From Anaerolineae bacterium (GTDB lineage Bacteria > Chloroflexota > Anaerolineae > UBA4142 > SHND01): 64,000 nt of DNA. The stretch covers positions 1 through 64,000 of the forward strand of contig JADZCJ010000022.1 of the NCBI GenBank assembly GCA_020851635.1, written 5' to 3'. Made by a program: the position numbers and the translations under genes. The notes beneath the pieces were generated by a model that ran no database searches, was not told the origin of the DNA, and worked only from the letters and a program-made list of their open reading frames with translations. Shown piece by piece: positions 8,518 through 18,145 of the stretch. Every line of letters starts with the position of its first letter. Positions within the stretch are counted from its first letter, which is position 1.

Positions 8518-8558
8518 AACAAAATCGCTCACGAATGAGATTCGTGAGCGATTTTGTT
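8518..8558. terminator. Bidirectional terminator between PEP-binding gene and the ilv/leu operon
   Basis: A perfect 19-bp inverted repeat (8518-8536 and 8540-8558) closes on a 3-base loop. A/T-rich ends on both sides give a T-run in each direction. It ends the long minus-strand ilv/leu operon and the plus-strand gene at 7528. Confidence 0.93.
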
Positions 8559-8575
8559 GGACGTTATGCTGTCCT

Positions 8576-9529
8576 CTATTCCGCCGGAACGGCTGATGCG
8601 CCGCTTGTGACCGGGAGATTGACCGGGTCGAGCCAGTCGGCATAGCGCGGTTCCTGCAACCGCACCACCCGGTGAAACACCTGCTGCAAGTGCCGCGTGA
8701 CCGGTCCTGATTCGCCCGTGCCAATCGTGCGGAAATCAATCTCGCGCAGCCCGATGACCTCAGCCGCCGTGCCGCAGACAAATACTTCGTCCGCCACATA
8801 CAGCTGGTCGCGAGTGATCGGTTGCTCATAAATCTCGTACCCCAAATCGCGCGCGATCGTCACGAGCGAATCGCGGGTGATGCCTTCGAGCACGGTACTC
8901 AGGTTGGGCGAAAAGAGTCTGCCGCCGCGCACCAGAAACAGATTCTCGCCGGTACATTCCGCCACATTTCCGGCGGTGTCGAGCATGATCGCTTCGTCAA
9001 AACCAAGACGCATGCTCTCGGTGCGCGCGAGAAAAGAATTGGCATAATTGCCCGAAATCTTGGCTTTGGTCATCATGACGTTGACATGATGGCGGGTAAA
9101 GCTCGAAATGTTTGCGCGAATGCCCTTTGCCAACGCCTCGGGTCCCATGTATTGATTCCACTCCCAGACGGCAATGCCCACACCCACCTGCGCATAATCC
9201 ACATTGAGATTGAATCCGCCGGAAGCCAGATAGATCAGAGGTCGCACGTAACAATCTTCAAACTTGTTTGCCCGCACTGTTTCTTTTGCTGCTTGGATCA
9301 GAGTTTCCAGGTCATATGGAAACTGCCGCACCCCCAAAATCCGGGCAGAATTGACGAGGCGCGTCATGTGATCGCGGAGCCGAAAGATTGCAGGACCCCG
9401 CTCGGTCTTGTAACTGCGAACCCCTTCAAAAACCGCAGTGCCATAATGCAGGGCGTTCGTTAGGAAGGGGACATTCGCCTCTGCGGTAGGCACGAGCCGT
9501 CCATTCATCCACGTAAATTGTGATTCCAT
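8576..9529 (-). CDS. ilvE: Branched-chain amino acid aminotransferase
   Basis: This enzyme transfers the amino group between glutamate and the keto acids of Leu, Ile and Val, using PLP. It is a 317-residue fold-type IV aminotransferase with the PLP lysine at K157 (AKISGNYANS), the motif EAIMLDTAGNVAECTGENLF (~178-198) and a TRDSLVTIARDLGYE segment. A clear ribosome site (GGAGAA) lies just before the ATG on the minus strand. It is the last gene of the ilv/leu operon, 23 bp after pheA, and is followed by the terminator at 8518. The length and motifs are normal for IlvE; D-amino acid transaminase is a less likely alternative given the operon. Confidence 0.93.
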   Translation of the reverse strand: MESQFTWMNGRLVPTAEANVPFLTNALHYGTAVFEGVRSYKTERGPAIFRLRDHMTRLVNSARILGVRQFPYDLETLIQAAKETVRANKFEDCYVRPLIYLASGGFNLNVDYAQVGVGIAVWEWNQYMGPEALAKGIRANISSFTRHHVNVMMTKAKISGNYANSFLARTESMRLGFDEAIMLDTAGNVAECTGENLFLVRGGRLFSPNLSTVLEGITRDSLVTIARDLGYEIYEQPITRDQLYVADEVFVCGTAAEVIGLREIDFRTIGTGESGPVTRHLQQVFHRVVRLQEPRYADWLDPVNLPVTSGASAVPAE

Positions 9530-9552
9530 AAATTCTCCTTTACCGGTCGCTT

Positions 9553-10398
9553 TTATGCGCCCATGCCATCATTCTTGCCGTTCCATGTCGCTCGCGGGTA
9601 CGAACCAAAGACACGCAGGGTTGTGGTGATTTCTCCGAGATGGTCCAGCGCGCGCCTGCCGCGCTCTTGATAGACGCTCTCGCAAAAATCCAAATAGAAA
9701 CTATACTCCCACGGCGACCCGGGAATGGGGCGCGATTCAATCTTGGTCAAGTCAATATCGCGCAGGGCAAACACACTCAGCGCCTTGAAGAGCGCGCCGG
9801 GAGTGTTTTTGAGCGTAAAGACAATCGAGGTCTTGTACGGAGGTTTGGGCTCGATCGGCTCGCGCGCGAGCACCAGAAACCGCGTATAGTTTTCGGCATT
9901 GTCTTCGATATTGGATTCAAGAATCTCCATCCCATAGACGTCCGCTGCGCGTCGCGGCGCAATCGCAGCCGCATCCCGTCGCCCCGACGCCTTGAGTAAT
10001 TTTACCGAACCTGCTGTGTCATACGCCGCCTCACGCTCCCAGCCCCTGGCGCGCAGATAGTGTTCGCACTGGGCGAGCGCGGGCGGTTGAGAGATGACCG
10101 TCCGAATATCAGTCAGCTTGATGCCCGGTGCGGCAATCAAAAAATGCTCTATGTGTAATATCTCTTCACCGACGACATGCAGGTTGTGCCGCGCGAGCAG
10201 GTCAAAATTCGGGATGATGCTGCCCGCCAACGTATTTTCAATCGGCGTCATGGAATAATCAGCCGCGCCGCGGGTCACGCGTTCGAACATGACATCGAAA
10301 TTCTCGCACGGGATCGTTTCAACCGGTTCGCCAAAGTGCTTGAGGGCGGCGGCTTCAGAATTGGCGCCCGGCTCGCCCTGGAATGCGACGCGTATCAT
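9553..10398 (-). CDS. pheA: Prephenate dehydratase
   Basis: This enzyme converts prephenate to phenylpyruvate in phenylalanine synthesis. It has 281 residues, with a dehydratase domain from 1 to about 180 containing the catalytic TRF motif (T172-R173-F174), and an ACT regulatory domain from about 188 to 268 with the Phe-binding ESRP motif (starting E221). There is no chorismate mutase domain, as in other monofunctional forms. Its ATG overlaps the leuB stop (ATGA), so the two are translationally coupled. An aromatic pathway gene inside a branched-chain operon is unusual; ilvE, the next gene, could also transaminate phenylpyruvate, which would give the arrangement a rationale (inference). Confidence 0.93.
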   Translation of the reverse strand: MIRVAFQGEPGANSEAAALKHFGEPVETIPCENFDVMFERVTRGAADYSMTPIENTLAGSIIPNFDLLARHNLHVVGEEILHIEHFLIAAPGIKLTDIRTVISQPPALAQCEHYLRARGWEREAAYDTAGSVKLLKASGRRDAAAIAPRRAADVYGMEILESNIEDNAENYTRFLVLAREPIEPKPPYKTSIVFTLKNTPGALFKALSVFALRDIDLTKIESRPIPGSPWEYSFYLDFCESVYQERGRRALDHLGEITTTLRVFGSYPRATWNGKNDGMGA

Positions 10399-11465
10399 AT
10401 TCTACGAATCACCTCGTCGGTCATCTGCATAGTGGTGAGGACGGTCTCGCCGGGACGGGCAATGTCGGCGCTGCGACAGCCGGCAGAGAGCATCTCATTA
10501 ACGGATTGTTCGATGACCGCCGCCTCCTGTGCGAGGTCGAGCGAATGACGCAGCAGCATGGCGGCGCTCAGGATCGAGCCGAGCGGATTGGCGATGCCTT
10601 GACCCGCAATGTCGGGGGCAGAGCCATGAATGGGCTCATACAGCCCCATTTTCCCTTTTCCCAAAGATGCCGATGGGAGCAGCCCCATGGAGCCAACCAG
10701 CACGGCGGCTTCGTCCGTGAGGATATCGCCAAACGTGTTTTCGGTGACGACGACATCAAAGGACGCGGGCGAGGTGACAAGCCGCATCGCGGCGGTATCC
10801 ACCAAAACATGGTCCAACTTGATGTCGGGATAGTCCGCGTGCATCTCGGTTGCGATCTCGCGCCACAGCCGCGAGGAAACGAGCACGTTGGCTTTGTCCA
10901 CGCTCGTCACGTGTTTTTTGCGCGGCGCAGCCAGTTTGAATGCCAAATCCATGATGCGCCGAATCTCGTAATCGTGATATTCCATCGTATCCACCGCGCT
11001 GACATGGTCTCCATGCTGACGCCGTTCCTTGGGCGTGCCAAAATACAAGCCGCCCGTCAGCTCACGCACGACGATAAAGTCCACGCCCTTGATTTTCTCC
11101 TCACGCAGGGGCGAAGCAAACGCCAGTGCCGGATGCGGTTTTACGGGTCGGAGATTTGCATACAATCCCAACCCCTTGCGAATCGCCAACAGACCTTCTT
11201 CGGGGCGCGTCTTGGCACGCGGATCGTCCCATTTGGGTCCCCCGACCGCACCGAGGAGCACCGCGTCCGCCTCGAGACACGCATCCAGCGATTCCCGAGG
11301 CAGCGCCATGCCGGTCGTATCAATCGCAATCCCGCCGATCAACTGCTGTTCGAACGAAAAGGTGTGTCCAAACTTGCCTGCGATCACTTGCAAGACACGG
11401 ACGGCTTGTGCGGTCACGTCAGGACCGATGCCGTCACCCGGAAGCGTAACTATGTGTGCGTTCAT
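10395..11465 (-). CDS. leuB: 3-isopropylmalate dehydrogenase
   Basis: This enzyme oxidises and decarboxylates 3-isopropylmalate to 2-oxoisocaproate with NAD+, and in the citramalate route acts on methylmalate. It has 356 residues, the usual length. Visible motifs are GDGIGPDV near the N-terminus, LLGAVGGPKWD (~70), the ELTGGLYFG substrate-loop (~137), VDKANVL (~190), and NTFGDILTDEAAVLVGSMGLLPSASLG followed by EPIHGSAPDIAGQGIANPLG. It lies 37 bp after the transporter gene and overlaps pheA by ATGA. Confidence 0.95.
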   Translation of the reverse strand: MNAHIVTLPGDGIGPDVTAQAVRVLQVIAGKFGHTFSFEQQLIGGIAIDTTGMALPRESLDACLEADAVLLGAVGGPKWDDPRAKTRPEEGLLAIRKGLGLYANLRPVKPHPALAFASPLREEKIKGVDFIVVRELTGGLYFGTPKERRQHGDHVSAVDTMEYHDYEIRRIMDLAFKLAAPRKKHVTSVDKANVLVSSRLWREIATEMHADYPDIKLDHVLVDTAAMRLVTSPASFDVVVTENTFGDILTDEAAVLVGSMGLLPSASLGKGKMGLYEPIHGSAPDIAGQGIANPLGSILSAAMLLRHSLDLAQEAAVIEQSVNEMLSAGCRSADIARPGETVLTTMQMTDEVIRRI

Positions 11466-11502
11466 GGATGGGAGACGAGAGACACGAGAACGGAATCAAG
11501 TT

Positions 11503-12765
11503 CTACAAAGAAGCGGCAAGTTGTTGTCTTTTGCCACGGCGGATGCTCAGTGAAAAACCTGCCGCGATAAATCCGAGAGCGGCGGCAGAGAAAAAAGCAT
11601 AGGTGTAATCGCCGAACGATTCGCGCACCACTCCGGCGAGATACGCGGCGGCGGCGGCCCCGAACATGTGCGAGAAAAAGATCCACCCGTATACTTTGCC
11701 TACGGATGCTTTGCCAAACGCCTGCGATGTGAGATTGACGGTCGGCGGCACTGTCGCGACCCAGTCGAGCCCGTACAAAAACGCGAAACCAAAAAGCCCG
11801 AGCGATTCACCGATAAACGGCAACAAGAGCAGCGAGACGGCGCGCCCACTATAGTAAATCGCGAGCAGCACGCGGTTGTCATACCGGTCGCTCAACCAAC
11901 CGGATGCCAGCGTCCCGATGACATTCATCGCCCCCATCAGACTGAGCGCGCTCGCCGTGACCACATCCGCAAAGCCATGCTCCGCCGCATGCGGCAACAG
12001 ATGGGTGCCAATCAACCCGTTTGTCGTGTAACCGCAAATGAAAAAGCTGGCAGCGAGAAACCAAAAATCGCGCACACCGAGCGCGGCGCGCATGGGAACG
12101 GATATTCCGAGCGGTGCCGCCTCGACCGCTTTGGTTTTACTCTCGCTCCCAATCGGACCAAGCCCCATCTCTCGCGGCGTGTCGCGCAGGAACAAATAGA
12201 CGAGCGGCAGCACGACGAGGATCGCCAGCGCCAGAGCCTCGATCACCATCCGCCAGCCTTCGGTCGCGTTCAACGAAATGAGCAACGGCAAAAAGAGCAA
12301 TTGGCCCGCCGCACTCGCCGCGCTAAAGAGCCCGACGATAAAGCTGCGATTCTTGTCGAACCAGCGGATCGCAATGGTGGCTCCCAACACGTTGGTCGCT
12401 GCACCCGTTCCGATGCCGACGACAATGCCCCAAAAGAAATGCAAACCATAAAGTGTGGTAAAAGCCAGCATCCCCCATAAACCAATTTCGATGACGGCGA
12501 GGGCGACGAGCATTACCCGCTTCGGTCCGTGTTTTTCTACGAGCATCCCACCCAGCGGTGCGCCCAATCCGAACCAAATCAGACTGACGGCGACCGCGAG
12601 CGAAATCGCAGAGCGGCTCCAGCCAAATTCGGCCTCCAACGGTCGAATAATAACCGCGGGAGCGGTGCGGACGCCTGCCGACGCGAGCAGCGCGAGAAAC
12701 GTGACCGCCGCGACAATATACGCGTAATGTATCGGGAAGCGGGACGCACGCGCATTTAGATTCAT
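11503..12765 (-). CDS. MFS transporter inside the ilv/leu operon
   Basis: This is a major facilitator superfamily permease of 420 residues with about 12 membrane helices. It resembles the oxalate/formate antiporter or monocarboxylate branch: the N-terminal helix is followed by PLEAEFGWSRSAISLAVAVSL and an intracellular loop GGMLVEKHGPKRVM (motif A). Start overlaps the cimA stop by ATGA, so it is coupled to citramalate synthase. The location suggests transport of a branched-chain keto acid, citramalate or another pathway organic acid; neither substrate nor direction can be read from sequence. A transporter in this operon position is not standard. Confidence 0.85.
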   Translation of the reverse strand: MNLNARASRFPIHYAYIVAAVTFLALLASAGVRTAPAVIIRPLEAEFGWSRSAISLAVAVSLIWFGLGAPLGGMLVEKHGPKRVMLVALAVIEIGLWGMLAFTTLYGLHFFWGIVVGIGTGAATNVLGATIAIRWFDKNRSFIVGLFSAASAAGQLLFLPLLISLNATEGWRMVIEALALAILVVLPLVYLFLRDTPREMGLGPIGSESKTKAVEAAPLGISVPMRAALGVRDFWFLAASFFICGYTTNGLIGTHLLPHAAEHGFADVVTASALSLMGAMNVIGTLASGWLSDRYDNRVLLAIYYSGRAVSLLLLPFIGESLGLFGFAFLYGLDWVATVPPTVNLTSQAFGKASVGKVYGWIFFSHMFGAAAAAYLAGVVRESFGDYTYAFFSAAALGFIAAGFSLSIRRGKRQQLAASL

Positions 12766-14348
12766 CGGGCGTGTTGTTCATCCTTTGCCGCCACCATGAC
12801 GCCATATTCGATAGCATCCTGTAATGCGAGCCAGCTGGCGTCAATAATGTTGGTGCTTGCGCCGACGGTGCTCCAGCGACGTTTGTGATTCGCCGTCTCG
12901 ATCAACACGCGCGTCGTCGCGCCGGTTGCGGCGTGTCCGTCCAGAATGCGGACCTTGTAATCCACCAGCGAAAAGTCAGCGAGCGCGGGAAAATGCTGTG
13001 TCAGCGCTTTGCGCGTCGCGATATCCATCGCGTTGACAGGACCGTTCCCTTCGGCAGCCGTATGAACAATTTCGCCTCGCACGCGGAGTTTGACGCTCGC
13101 TTCTGCCACCATGCCCCTACCCTGCCGGTGCTCGACGAGCGTCATATAATCAATCAACTCGAAGGGGGGAGTGTAATTCGGGTCGGCGCGCAAGAGCAGC
13201 AACTCTACCGACGCATCCGCGCCTTCATAATGATAGCCCGCCGCTTCCTTGTCCTTGATTTGCTGGAGCACGTGCGCGATCCGCGGGTCGCGGTCATCGA
13301 GTTTCAGCGAGAGCTCGTCCGCTTTGCTCAAGAGATTGCCGCGCCCGGACAACTCGGAAACGACGACGTGCGTTGCATTGCCAACCCAGATGGGATCAAT
13401 GTGCTGGTATGCCATCGGGTTGCGCCGCTGTGCCGCGACGTGAATCCCGCCTTTGTGAGCAAACGCGTTGCGCCCCACATACGCCGCAAAATCATCCGGC
13501 GCAATATTGGCAATTTCGGATACACTGCGCGCAATGGTGGTGAGTTTTTCCAGGTTGCCTTCGGGCAGACACTGATAGCCCATTTTGATTTCCAGATCAG
13601 CAATGATCGCAATCAGGTTCGCATTTCCGCAGCGTTCGCCATATCCGTTGATGGTGCCCTGCACCTGTGACGCGCCCTGCTTGACCGCCGCCAGCGAGTT
13701 GGCGACCGCCAATTCGCCGTCGTTATGCGTGTGAATGCCAATGGTCGCGCCGGGAAAACGCCCCTTGACCTGATTCACTGCGTCCTGGATTTGCCAGGGC
13801 AGACTACCGCCATTTGTGTCACAGAGCACGATCGAGTCTGCGCCGCCTTCCAGCGCGGCATTCAAAGTTGCCAGCGCATAAGCGGCATTGGCGCGGAATC
13901 CGTCAAAAAAGTGTTCGGCATCATAGATCACCTCTTTGCCGCGTGTCTTGAGAAACGCCAACGAATCGCGAACGAGCCGCAAATTCTCCTTGTGCGTCGT
14001 CCGCAGCACTTCTTCGACGTGCAGAGTCCACGTCTTGCCGACCACCGTGCAAACGGGCGTCTTGGCTTCAATCAACGCCAATAGATTGGCATCGTCCTCG
14101 GGACGACCGCCGACGCGCATGGTGGAACCAAAAGCCGCGATTTTCGCATTTTTCAAATCCAGCGTCTTGGCGCGCTGAAAGAACTCGACATCCTTGGGAT
14201 TGGAACCGGGCCATCCACCCTCGATATAAGCGACTCCCAGCTCGTCCAACACTTGTGCCACATGCAGTTTGTCGTTTGCGGTCAGAGACAGCCCTTCGCG
14301 TTGTGTGCCGTCGCGCAGGGTTGTGTCATAGATTTGAATGTATTTCAT
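12762..14348 (-). CDS. cimA: (R)-citramalate synthase
   Basis: This enzyme condenses pyruvate and acetyl-CoA to citramalate, the first step of the threonine-independent route to 2-oxobutyrate and isoleucine. It has 528 residues. The HMGL-like barrel begins YDTTLRDGTQREGLSLTAND, with CDTNGGSLPW, IGIHTHNDGELAVANS and the metal-binding H-x-H and N residues. The LeuA-type allosteric dimer domain covers about 400-520. GTQREG rather than GEQSPG, and the length, place it with CimA and not 2-isopropylmalate synthase, which is separately encoded by leuA at 16445. It follows leuD by 68 bp and overlaps the MFS gene. Confidence 0.93.
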   Translation of the reverse strand: MKYIQIYDTTLRDGTQREGLSLTANDKLHVAQVLDELGVAYIEGGWPGSNPKDVEFFQRAKTLDLKNAKIAAFGSTMRVGGRPEDDANLLALIEAKTPVCTVVGKTWTLHVEEVLRTTHKENLRLVRDSLAFLKTRGKEVIYDAEHFFDGFRANAAYALATLNAALEGGADSIVLCDTNGGSLPWQIQDAVNQVKGRFPGATIGIHTHNDGELAVANSLAAVKQGASQVQGTINGYGERCGNANLIAIIADLEIKMGYQCLPEGNLEKLTTIARSVSEIANIAPDDFAAYVGRNAFAHKGGIHVAAQRRNPMAYQHIDPIWVGNATHVVVSELSGRGNLLSKADELSLKLDDRDPRIAHVLQQIKDKEAAGYHYEGADASVELLLLRADPNYTPPFELIDYMTLVEHRQGRGMVAEASVKLRVRGEIVHTAAEGNGPVNAMDIATRKALTQHFPALADFSLVDYKVRILDGHAATGATTRVLIETANHKRRWSTVGASTNIIDASWLALQDAIEYGVMVAAKDEQHAR

Positions 14349-14416
14349 TTATATTGACGGCGGAACGCGGACAATCAAGGCAGTCGCTGCCCGGTCTGTT
14401 GTTCGCGCCCTGCCAT

Positions 14417-15007
14417 CTATTTTGCGTTTGCTGTTTCGTATTGTTCGATCTCGTTCTCGCGCCGCAAAAGATAGCCCAGTTCATCAACACCATTGAGCAG
14501 ACATTCCTTGCTAAACGGGTCAATCGGGAACTCGACGCGTCGTCCGTCGGGCAAGCCGAGCGTTTGGGTTTCCAAATCAACGCTCAGTTCCAATTCGGGG
14601 TCTTCGGCAGCCAGGTCGAGCAGCTGTTCGTGGGTCTCCTTGTCCACCACGATCGGGAGCAGCCCGTTCTTGAGCGAGTTGTTGCGAAAAATATCGGCAA
14701 ATTGTGTGCTTATAATTGCCTGAAAGCCGTACCCTTGCAGCGCCCAGGGCGCATGTTCGCGCGAACTGCCGCAGCCGAAATTGTTGCCCGCGACGAGAAT
14801 CGTCGCGTTCTGCGAGTGAGGTTGATTGAGAATGAACTCGGGTTTGGGGTCGCCGTTCTCGTCATAGCGCCAGTCGTAAAACAGGACCTCACCCATCCCC
14901 TTTTTATCCGTCGCTTTGAGATAGCGCGCGGGAATGATCTGGTCGGTATCAACATCCGTGCTGGGCAAGCCCACTGTCTTGCCTGTGAATTTTTTGATCG
15001 GTTCCAT
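14417..15007 (-). CDS. leuD: 3-isopropylmalate dehydratase small subunit
   Basis: This is the small subunit of isopropylmalate isomerase, working with LeuC to interconvert 2- and 3-isopropylmalate (and citramalate with methylmalate). It has 196 residues, the typical bacterial length. Motifs are GLPSTDVDTDQIIPARYLK near the N-terminus and the swivel-domain GNNFGCGSSREHAPWAL (~73-90). ATG 15007 is chosen because MEPIKKFTGKTV is the family N-terminus; the 18 codons upstream in frame lie across the leuC end and carry no ribosome site. It begins 7 bp after leuC. Confidence 0.95.
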   Translation of the reverse strand: MEPIKKFTGKTVGLPSTDVDTDQIIPARYLKATDKKGMGEVLFYDWRYDENGDPKPEFILNQPHSQNATILVAGNNFGCGSSREHAPWALQGYGFQAIISTQFADIFRNNSLKNGLLPIVVDKETHEQLLDLAAEDPELELSVDLETQTLGLPDGRRVEFPIDPFSKECLLNGVDELGYLLRRENEIEQYETANAK

Positions 15008-15014
15008 AAATATA

Positions 15015-16448
15015 TCAAGAGAGAACTGAACGCGGGTCTGTGACAACGCCAGACAAAGCACTGGCAGCGGCTGTCAATGGGCTCGCAAGCATTGTTCTGC
15101 CGCCTTTGCCCTGACGACCTTCAAAATTTCGATTACTCGTCGAGATAGAATACTCACCGGATTTGAGTTCATCTCCATTCATGGCGATACACATGCTGCA
15201 GCCCGCCTCTCTCCACTCTGCACCCGCTTGGCGGAAAATCACATCCAGTCCTTCTTGTTCCGCCTGGCGTTTCACCTGCTGCGAACCGGGGACAACCATC
15301 ACGCGCACATTGTCGGCAACCCGTTTGCCTTTCATGATATTGGCGGCGAGCCGCAAATCGCCGATGCGCGAATTTGTGCAACTGCCAATAAACACAACAT
15401 TGACGGGATGACCGATCAATGACTTGCCGGGCTGCAAATCCATATATTGTAATGCCTTGCGCAGCGCGGCTTTTTGGTGATGGTCGCCCATCGCGTCGGG
15501 GTCGGGCACGCGCCCGGTGATCGGAATGCCCATACCGGGATTGTTGCCGTAGGTGATCATCGGTTCCAGCGCGTTTGCGTCCAGTTCTACCACCGCGTCA
15601 TATTCCGCGCCATCATCCGTCGGCAATTGTCGCCAGCGCGCAACCGCCGCGTCCCAGTCCGCCCCTTTTGGCGCAAACTCGCGTCCCGCGACATAGTTGA
15701 ACGTCGTCTCATCGGGAGCGATCATGCCCGCCCGTGCGCCGCCCTCGATAGACATGTTGCAGATGGTCATGCGTCCTTCCATCGTTTGCGCGCGGATCGC
15801 AGAGCCGCTGTACTCTACCGCGTGCCCCGTGCCGCCATCTACGCCAATTTTGGCAATCAGCGCAAGGATGATGTCTTTGGCAGTTACGCCGTTGGCGAGG
15901 ATGCCATCCACGCGAACGTTCATAGTCTTTGGTTTTCTCTGGAGCAGCGTCTGGGTCGCCAACACCATCGCCACTTCGCTCGTGCCGATGCCGAACGCGA
16001 GCGTGCCGAACGCCCCGTGCGTGGATGTGTGCGAATCGCCGCACACAATCGTCATTCCCGGCTGTGTGAGTCCCAGTTCGGGACCGATGACATGGACAAT
16101 GCCCTGCTTGTCGCTCATGCGGTCATAGATGCGGATTCCAAAATCGCGCGCGTTCGCATACATCATGTCGAGCTGTTTTGCCGCCAGCGCGTCCTGAATC
16201 GGCAGGGTGCGGTCGTAGGTGGGAATCGAGTGGTCTACCGTAGCGACCGTGCGGTCAGGACGGCGCACCTGCAAGCTGCGATTTCGCAGCTCGGTAAATG
16301 CCTGCGGCGAGGTGACTTCGTGCACCAGTTGAAGGTCAATATAGAGTATGGCGGGAGCGTCTTGCGCTTGGGAAACGACGTGGGCGTCCCAGATTTTTTG
16401 AAAAAGTGTTCGTGGGCGATTATTCATTGACTGATATCCACTTGTCAT
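15015..16448 (-). CDS. leuC: 3-isopropylmalate dehydratase large subunit
   Basis: This is the large, 4Fe-4S-bearing subunit of isopropylmalate isomerase, an aconitase-family enzyme. It has 477 residues, as usual for the bacterial heterodimeric form. Cluster ligands are the Cys of FIGSCTNSR and the CSMC pair near the C-terminus (GCSMCIAMN). [24 protein letters not shown] is the N-terminal aconitase block. The start at 16448 overlaps the leuA stop (ATGA), which supports it; an ATG 21 bases later ([10 protein letters not shown]) is closer to the family N-terminus and remains possible. Confidence 0.95.
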   Translation of the reverse strand: MTSGYQSMNNRPRTLFQKIWDAHVVSQAQDAPAILYIDLQLVHEVTSPQAFTELRNRSLQVRRPDRTVATVDHSIPTYDRTLPIQDALAAKQLDMMYANARDFGIRIYDRMSDKQGIVHVIGPELGLTQPGMTIVCGDSHTSTHGAFGTLAFGIGTSEVAMVLATQTLLQRKPKTMNVRVDGILANGVTAKDIILALIAKIGVDGGTGHAVEYSGSAIRAQTMEGRMTICNMSIEGGARAGMIAPDETTFNYVAGREFAPKGADWDAAVARWRQLPTDDGAEYDAVVELDANALEPMITYGNNPGMGIPITGRVPDPDAMGDHHQKAALRKALQYMDLQPGKSLIGHPVNVVFIGSCTNSRIGDLRLAANIMKGKRVADNVRVMVVPGSQQVKRQAEQEGLDVIFRQAGAEWREAGCSMCIAMNGDELKSGEYSISTSNRNFEGRQGKGGRTMLASPLTAAASALSGVVTDPRSVLS

Positions 16449-18070
16449 GCGCTCAACGCCAGCTCACTGCTTGAGACATTCTCTTGTGCTTGTGTAACTA
16501 TGAGCAATTTGTTGAGGGCGGCGAGATATGCTTTCGCAGAGGCGACAATAATGTCGGTGTCAGCGCCGTAACCGCCGAACGTGCGCGTGCGTTCCATTTC
16601 ACGCTGCACGTCCATACGTGTTTGCGCGTCTTTGGCTTGAATGCGAACGGTCACTTGTCCGAGCGCGTCAATCCCTTCCGTGACCGCGTGAATGTTGAAT
16701 TCGAGCAGTGTATTTGGCACCTTTACGATCGAGTCAATCGCTTTGTAGACCGCGTCAACGGGTCCGGTGCCAATCGCCGCGACCGTGTGCGTTTTGCCTT
16801 CGGGATCTTTTAGACGAACCGTTGCAGTGGGCATTCCCATCGTGCCGCAGGCAACCTGCATCCCGACCAGCGAAAACAGATCGTTCAGCGAAGCGATTTC
16901 GTCAGACACCAACGCTTCCAGATCGGCGTCGGTAATGACTTTTTTCTTGTCGGCGAGTTCTTTGAACCGCGCAAACGCCTGGTCGAGTTCGTCGTCCGAC
17001 AGGTTATAACCCAATTCCACAAAGCGCGCCTTGAGCGCGTGTCGTCCCGAATGTTTGCCCAGCACCAAACGCGAGGCATTGACGCCAACCGTTTCGGGTT
17101 TCATGATTTCGTATGTCATGTTGTTTTTCAACATGCCGTCCTGATGAATACCCGCTTCGTGCGCAAAGGCGTTTGCGCCGACAATCGCCTTGTTGGGCTG
17201 AACGGGAATACCAGTGAAATTGGAAACCATACGTGAGGCACGCGCAATTTGCGTCGTGTCAATCCCGTGCTGCAAGCCAAACAGCGCGGGACGGGTGTGC
17301 ATCGCCATCACCACTTCTTCGAGCGATGTGTTGCCCGCGCGTTCACCGATGCCGTTGATGGTGACTTCAACCTGACGCGCGCCGCTCGTCACGCCTGCCA
17401 GAGTATTGGCTGTCGCCAGTCCCAAATCGTCGTGGCAATGCACCGACCAAATCACCTTGTCGCCGTCCGGGGTGTTTTCAATCAAGCCCTTGATGAGCGC
17501 GCCAAACTCTTGCGGCGTCGTGTATCCGACCGTGTCGGGTATATTCAACGTGGTCGCGCCCGCTTTGATTGCCGTCTCAAGCACTTCGAGCAAATATTCG
17601 GGGTCGCTGCGTCCCGCGTCTTCCGGTGAAAACTCCACGTCATCGCACAAGGACCGGGCATAGCTGACCATGTCACGCACGCGCTCCACCACTTGCTCGC
17701 GCGACATTTTCAATTTGTATTTGAGATGAATGTCGCTCGTCGCAAGAAAAGTATGAATGCGCGGTTTTTTGGCATGTTTGACCGCCTCCCAGCACCGGTC
17801 TATGTCATTCTTGTTGGCGCGCGCAAGCCCCGCAATAATCGGGACCCGCGCGTTGGGCGTGTGCGAGTTTCCCACATCAAGAGCGATTTGTTTCACCGCT
17901 TCCAGATCATCGGGCGACGCGGCAGGAAAGCCCGCCTCGATAATGTCCACACCGAGTTTGGACAACTGCCGCGCAATTTCCAGTTTTTCGGGACTCGTCA
18001 GCGATGCGCCGGGCGATTGCTCGCCGTCACGCAAGGTGGTGTCGAAAATACGAACATAGTCGGATGACAT
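16445..18070 (-). CDS. leuA: 2-isopropylmalate synthase
   Basis: This enzyme condenses acetyl-CoA and 2-oxoisovalerate, the committed step of leucine synthesis. It has 541 residues. The HMGL-like barrel starts [16 protein letters not shown]; the metal site is in [18 protein letters not shown] and [12 protein letters not shown]. The C-terminal allosteric (Leu-binding) domain covers about 395-515 with [33 protein letters not shown] and length separate it from the citramalate synthase encoded downstream. It overlaps leuC by 4 bases. Upstream, 75 bp away, is ilvC, with a large inverted repeat between them. Confidence 0.95.
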   Translation of the reverse strand: MSSDYVRIFDTTLRDGEQSPGASLTSPEKLEIARQLSKLGVDIIEAGFPAASPDDLEAVKQIALDVGNSHTPNARVPIIAGLARANKNDIDRCWEAVKHAKKPRIHTFLATSDIHLKYKLKMSREQVVERVRDMVSYARSLCDDVEFSPEDAGRSDPEYLLEVLETAIKAGATTLNIPDTVGYTTPQEFGALIKGLIENTPDGDKVIWSVHCHDDLGLATANTLAGVTSGARQVEVTINGIGERAGNTSLEEVVMAMHTRPALFGLQHGIDTTQIARASRMVSNFTGIPVQPNKAIVGANAFAHEAGIHQDGMLKNNMTYEIMKPETVGVNASRLVLGKHSGRHALKARFVELGYNLSDDELDQAFARFKELADKKKVITDADLEALVSDEIASLNDLFSLVGMQVACGTMGMPTATVRLKDPEGKTHTVAAIGTGPVDAVYKAIDSIVKVPNTLLEFNIHAVTEGIDALGQVTVRIQAKDAQTRMDVQREMERTRTFGGYGADTDIIVASAKAYLAALNKLLIVTQAQENVSSSELALSA

Positions 18071-18080
18071 TTTGAATTTC

Positions 18081-18133
18081 GATTTTCGATTTTCGAATCG
18101 GGCAATGGAAAACCCAATCGAAAATCGAAAATC
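18081..18133. repeat. Inverted repeat between ilvC and leuA
   Basis: GATTTTCGATTTTCGA (18081-18096) and its exact complement (18118-18133) form a 16-bp dyad around 21 bases. Each arm is itself a tandem of GATTTTCGA, and a further partial copy (AATCGAAAAC) follows. It lies wholly in the 75-bp gap between ilvC and leuA. In mRNA it would fold into a stable stem that could be an internal attenuator, a processing site or a stabiliser. No clear T-run follows on the minus strand. Confidence 0.7.
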
Positions 18134-18145
18134 ACCAATCGAAAA

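Noticed and set aside
10383-11570. 395-codon plus-strand ORF
   Set aside because: It is the antisense shadow of leuB; the minus-strand protein has all LeuB motifs and the plus-strand protein is Arg/His/Gln-rich with no family pattern.
15474-16430. 318-codon plus-strand ORF
   Set aside because: Antisense shadow of leuC; composition is basic and no domain is recognisable.
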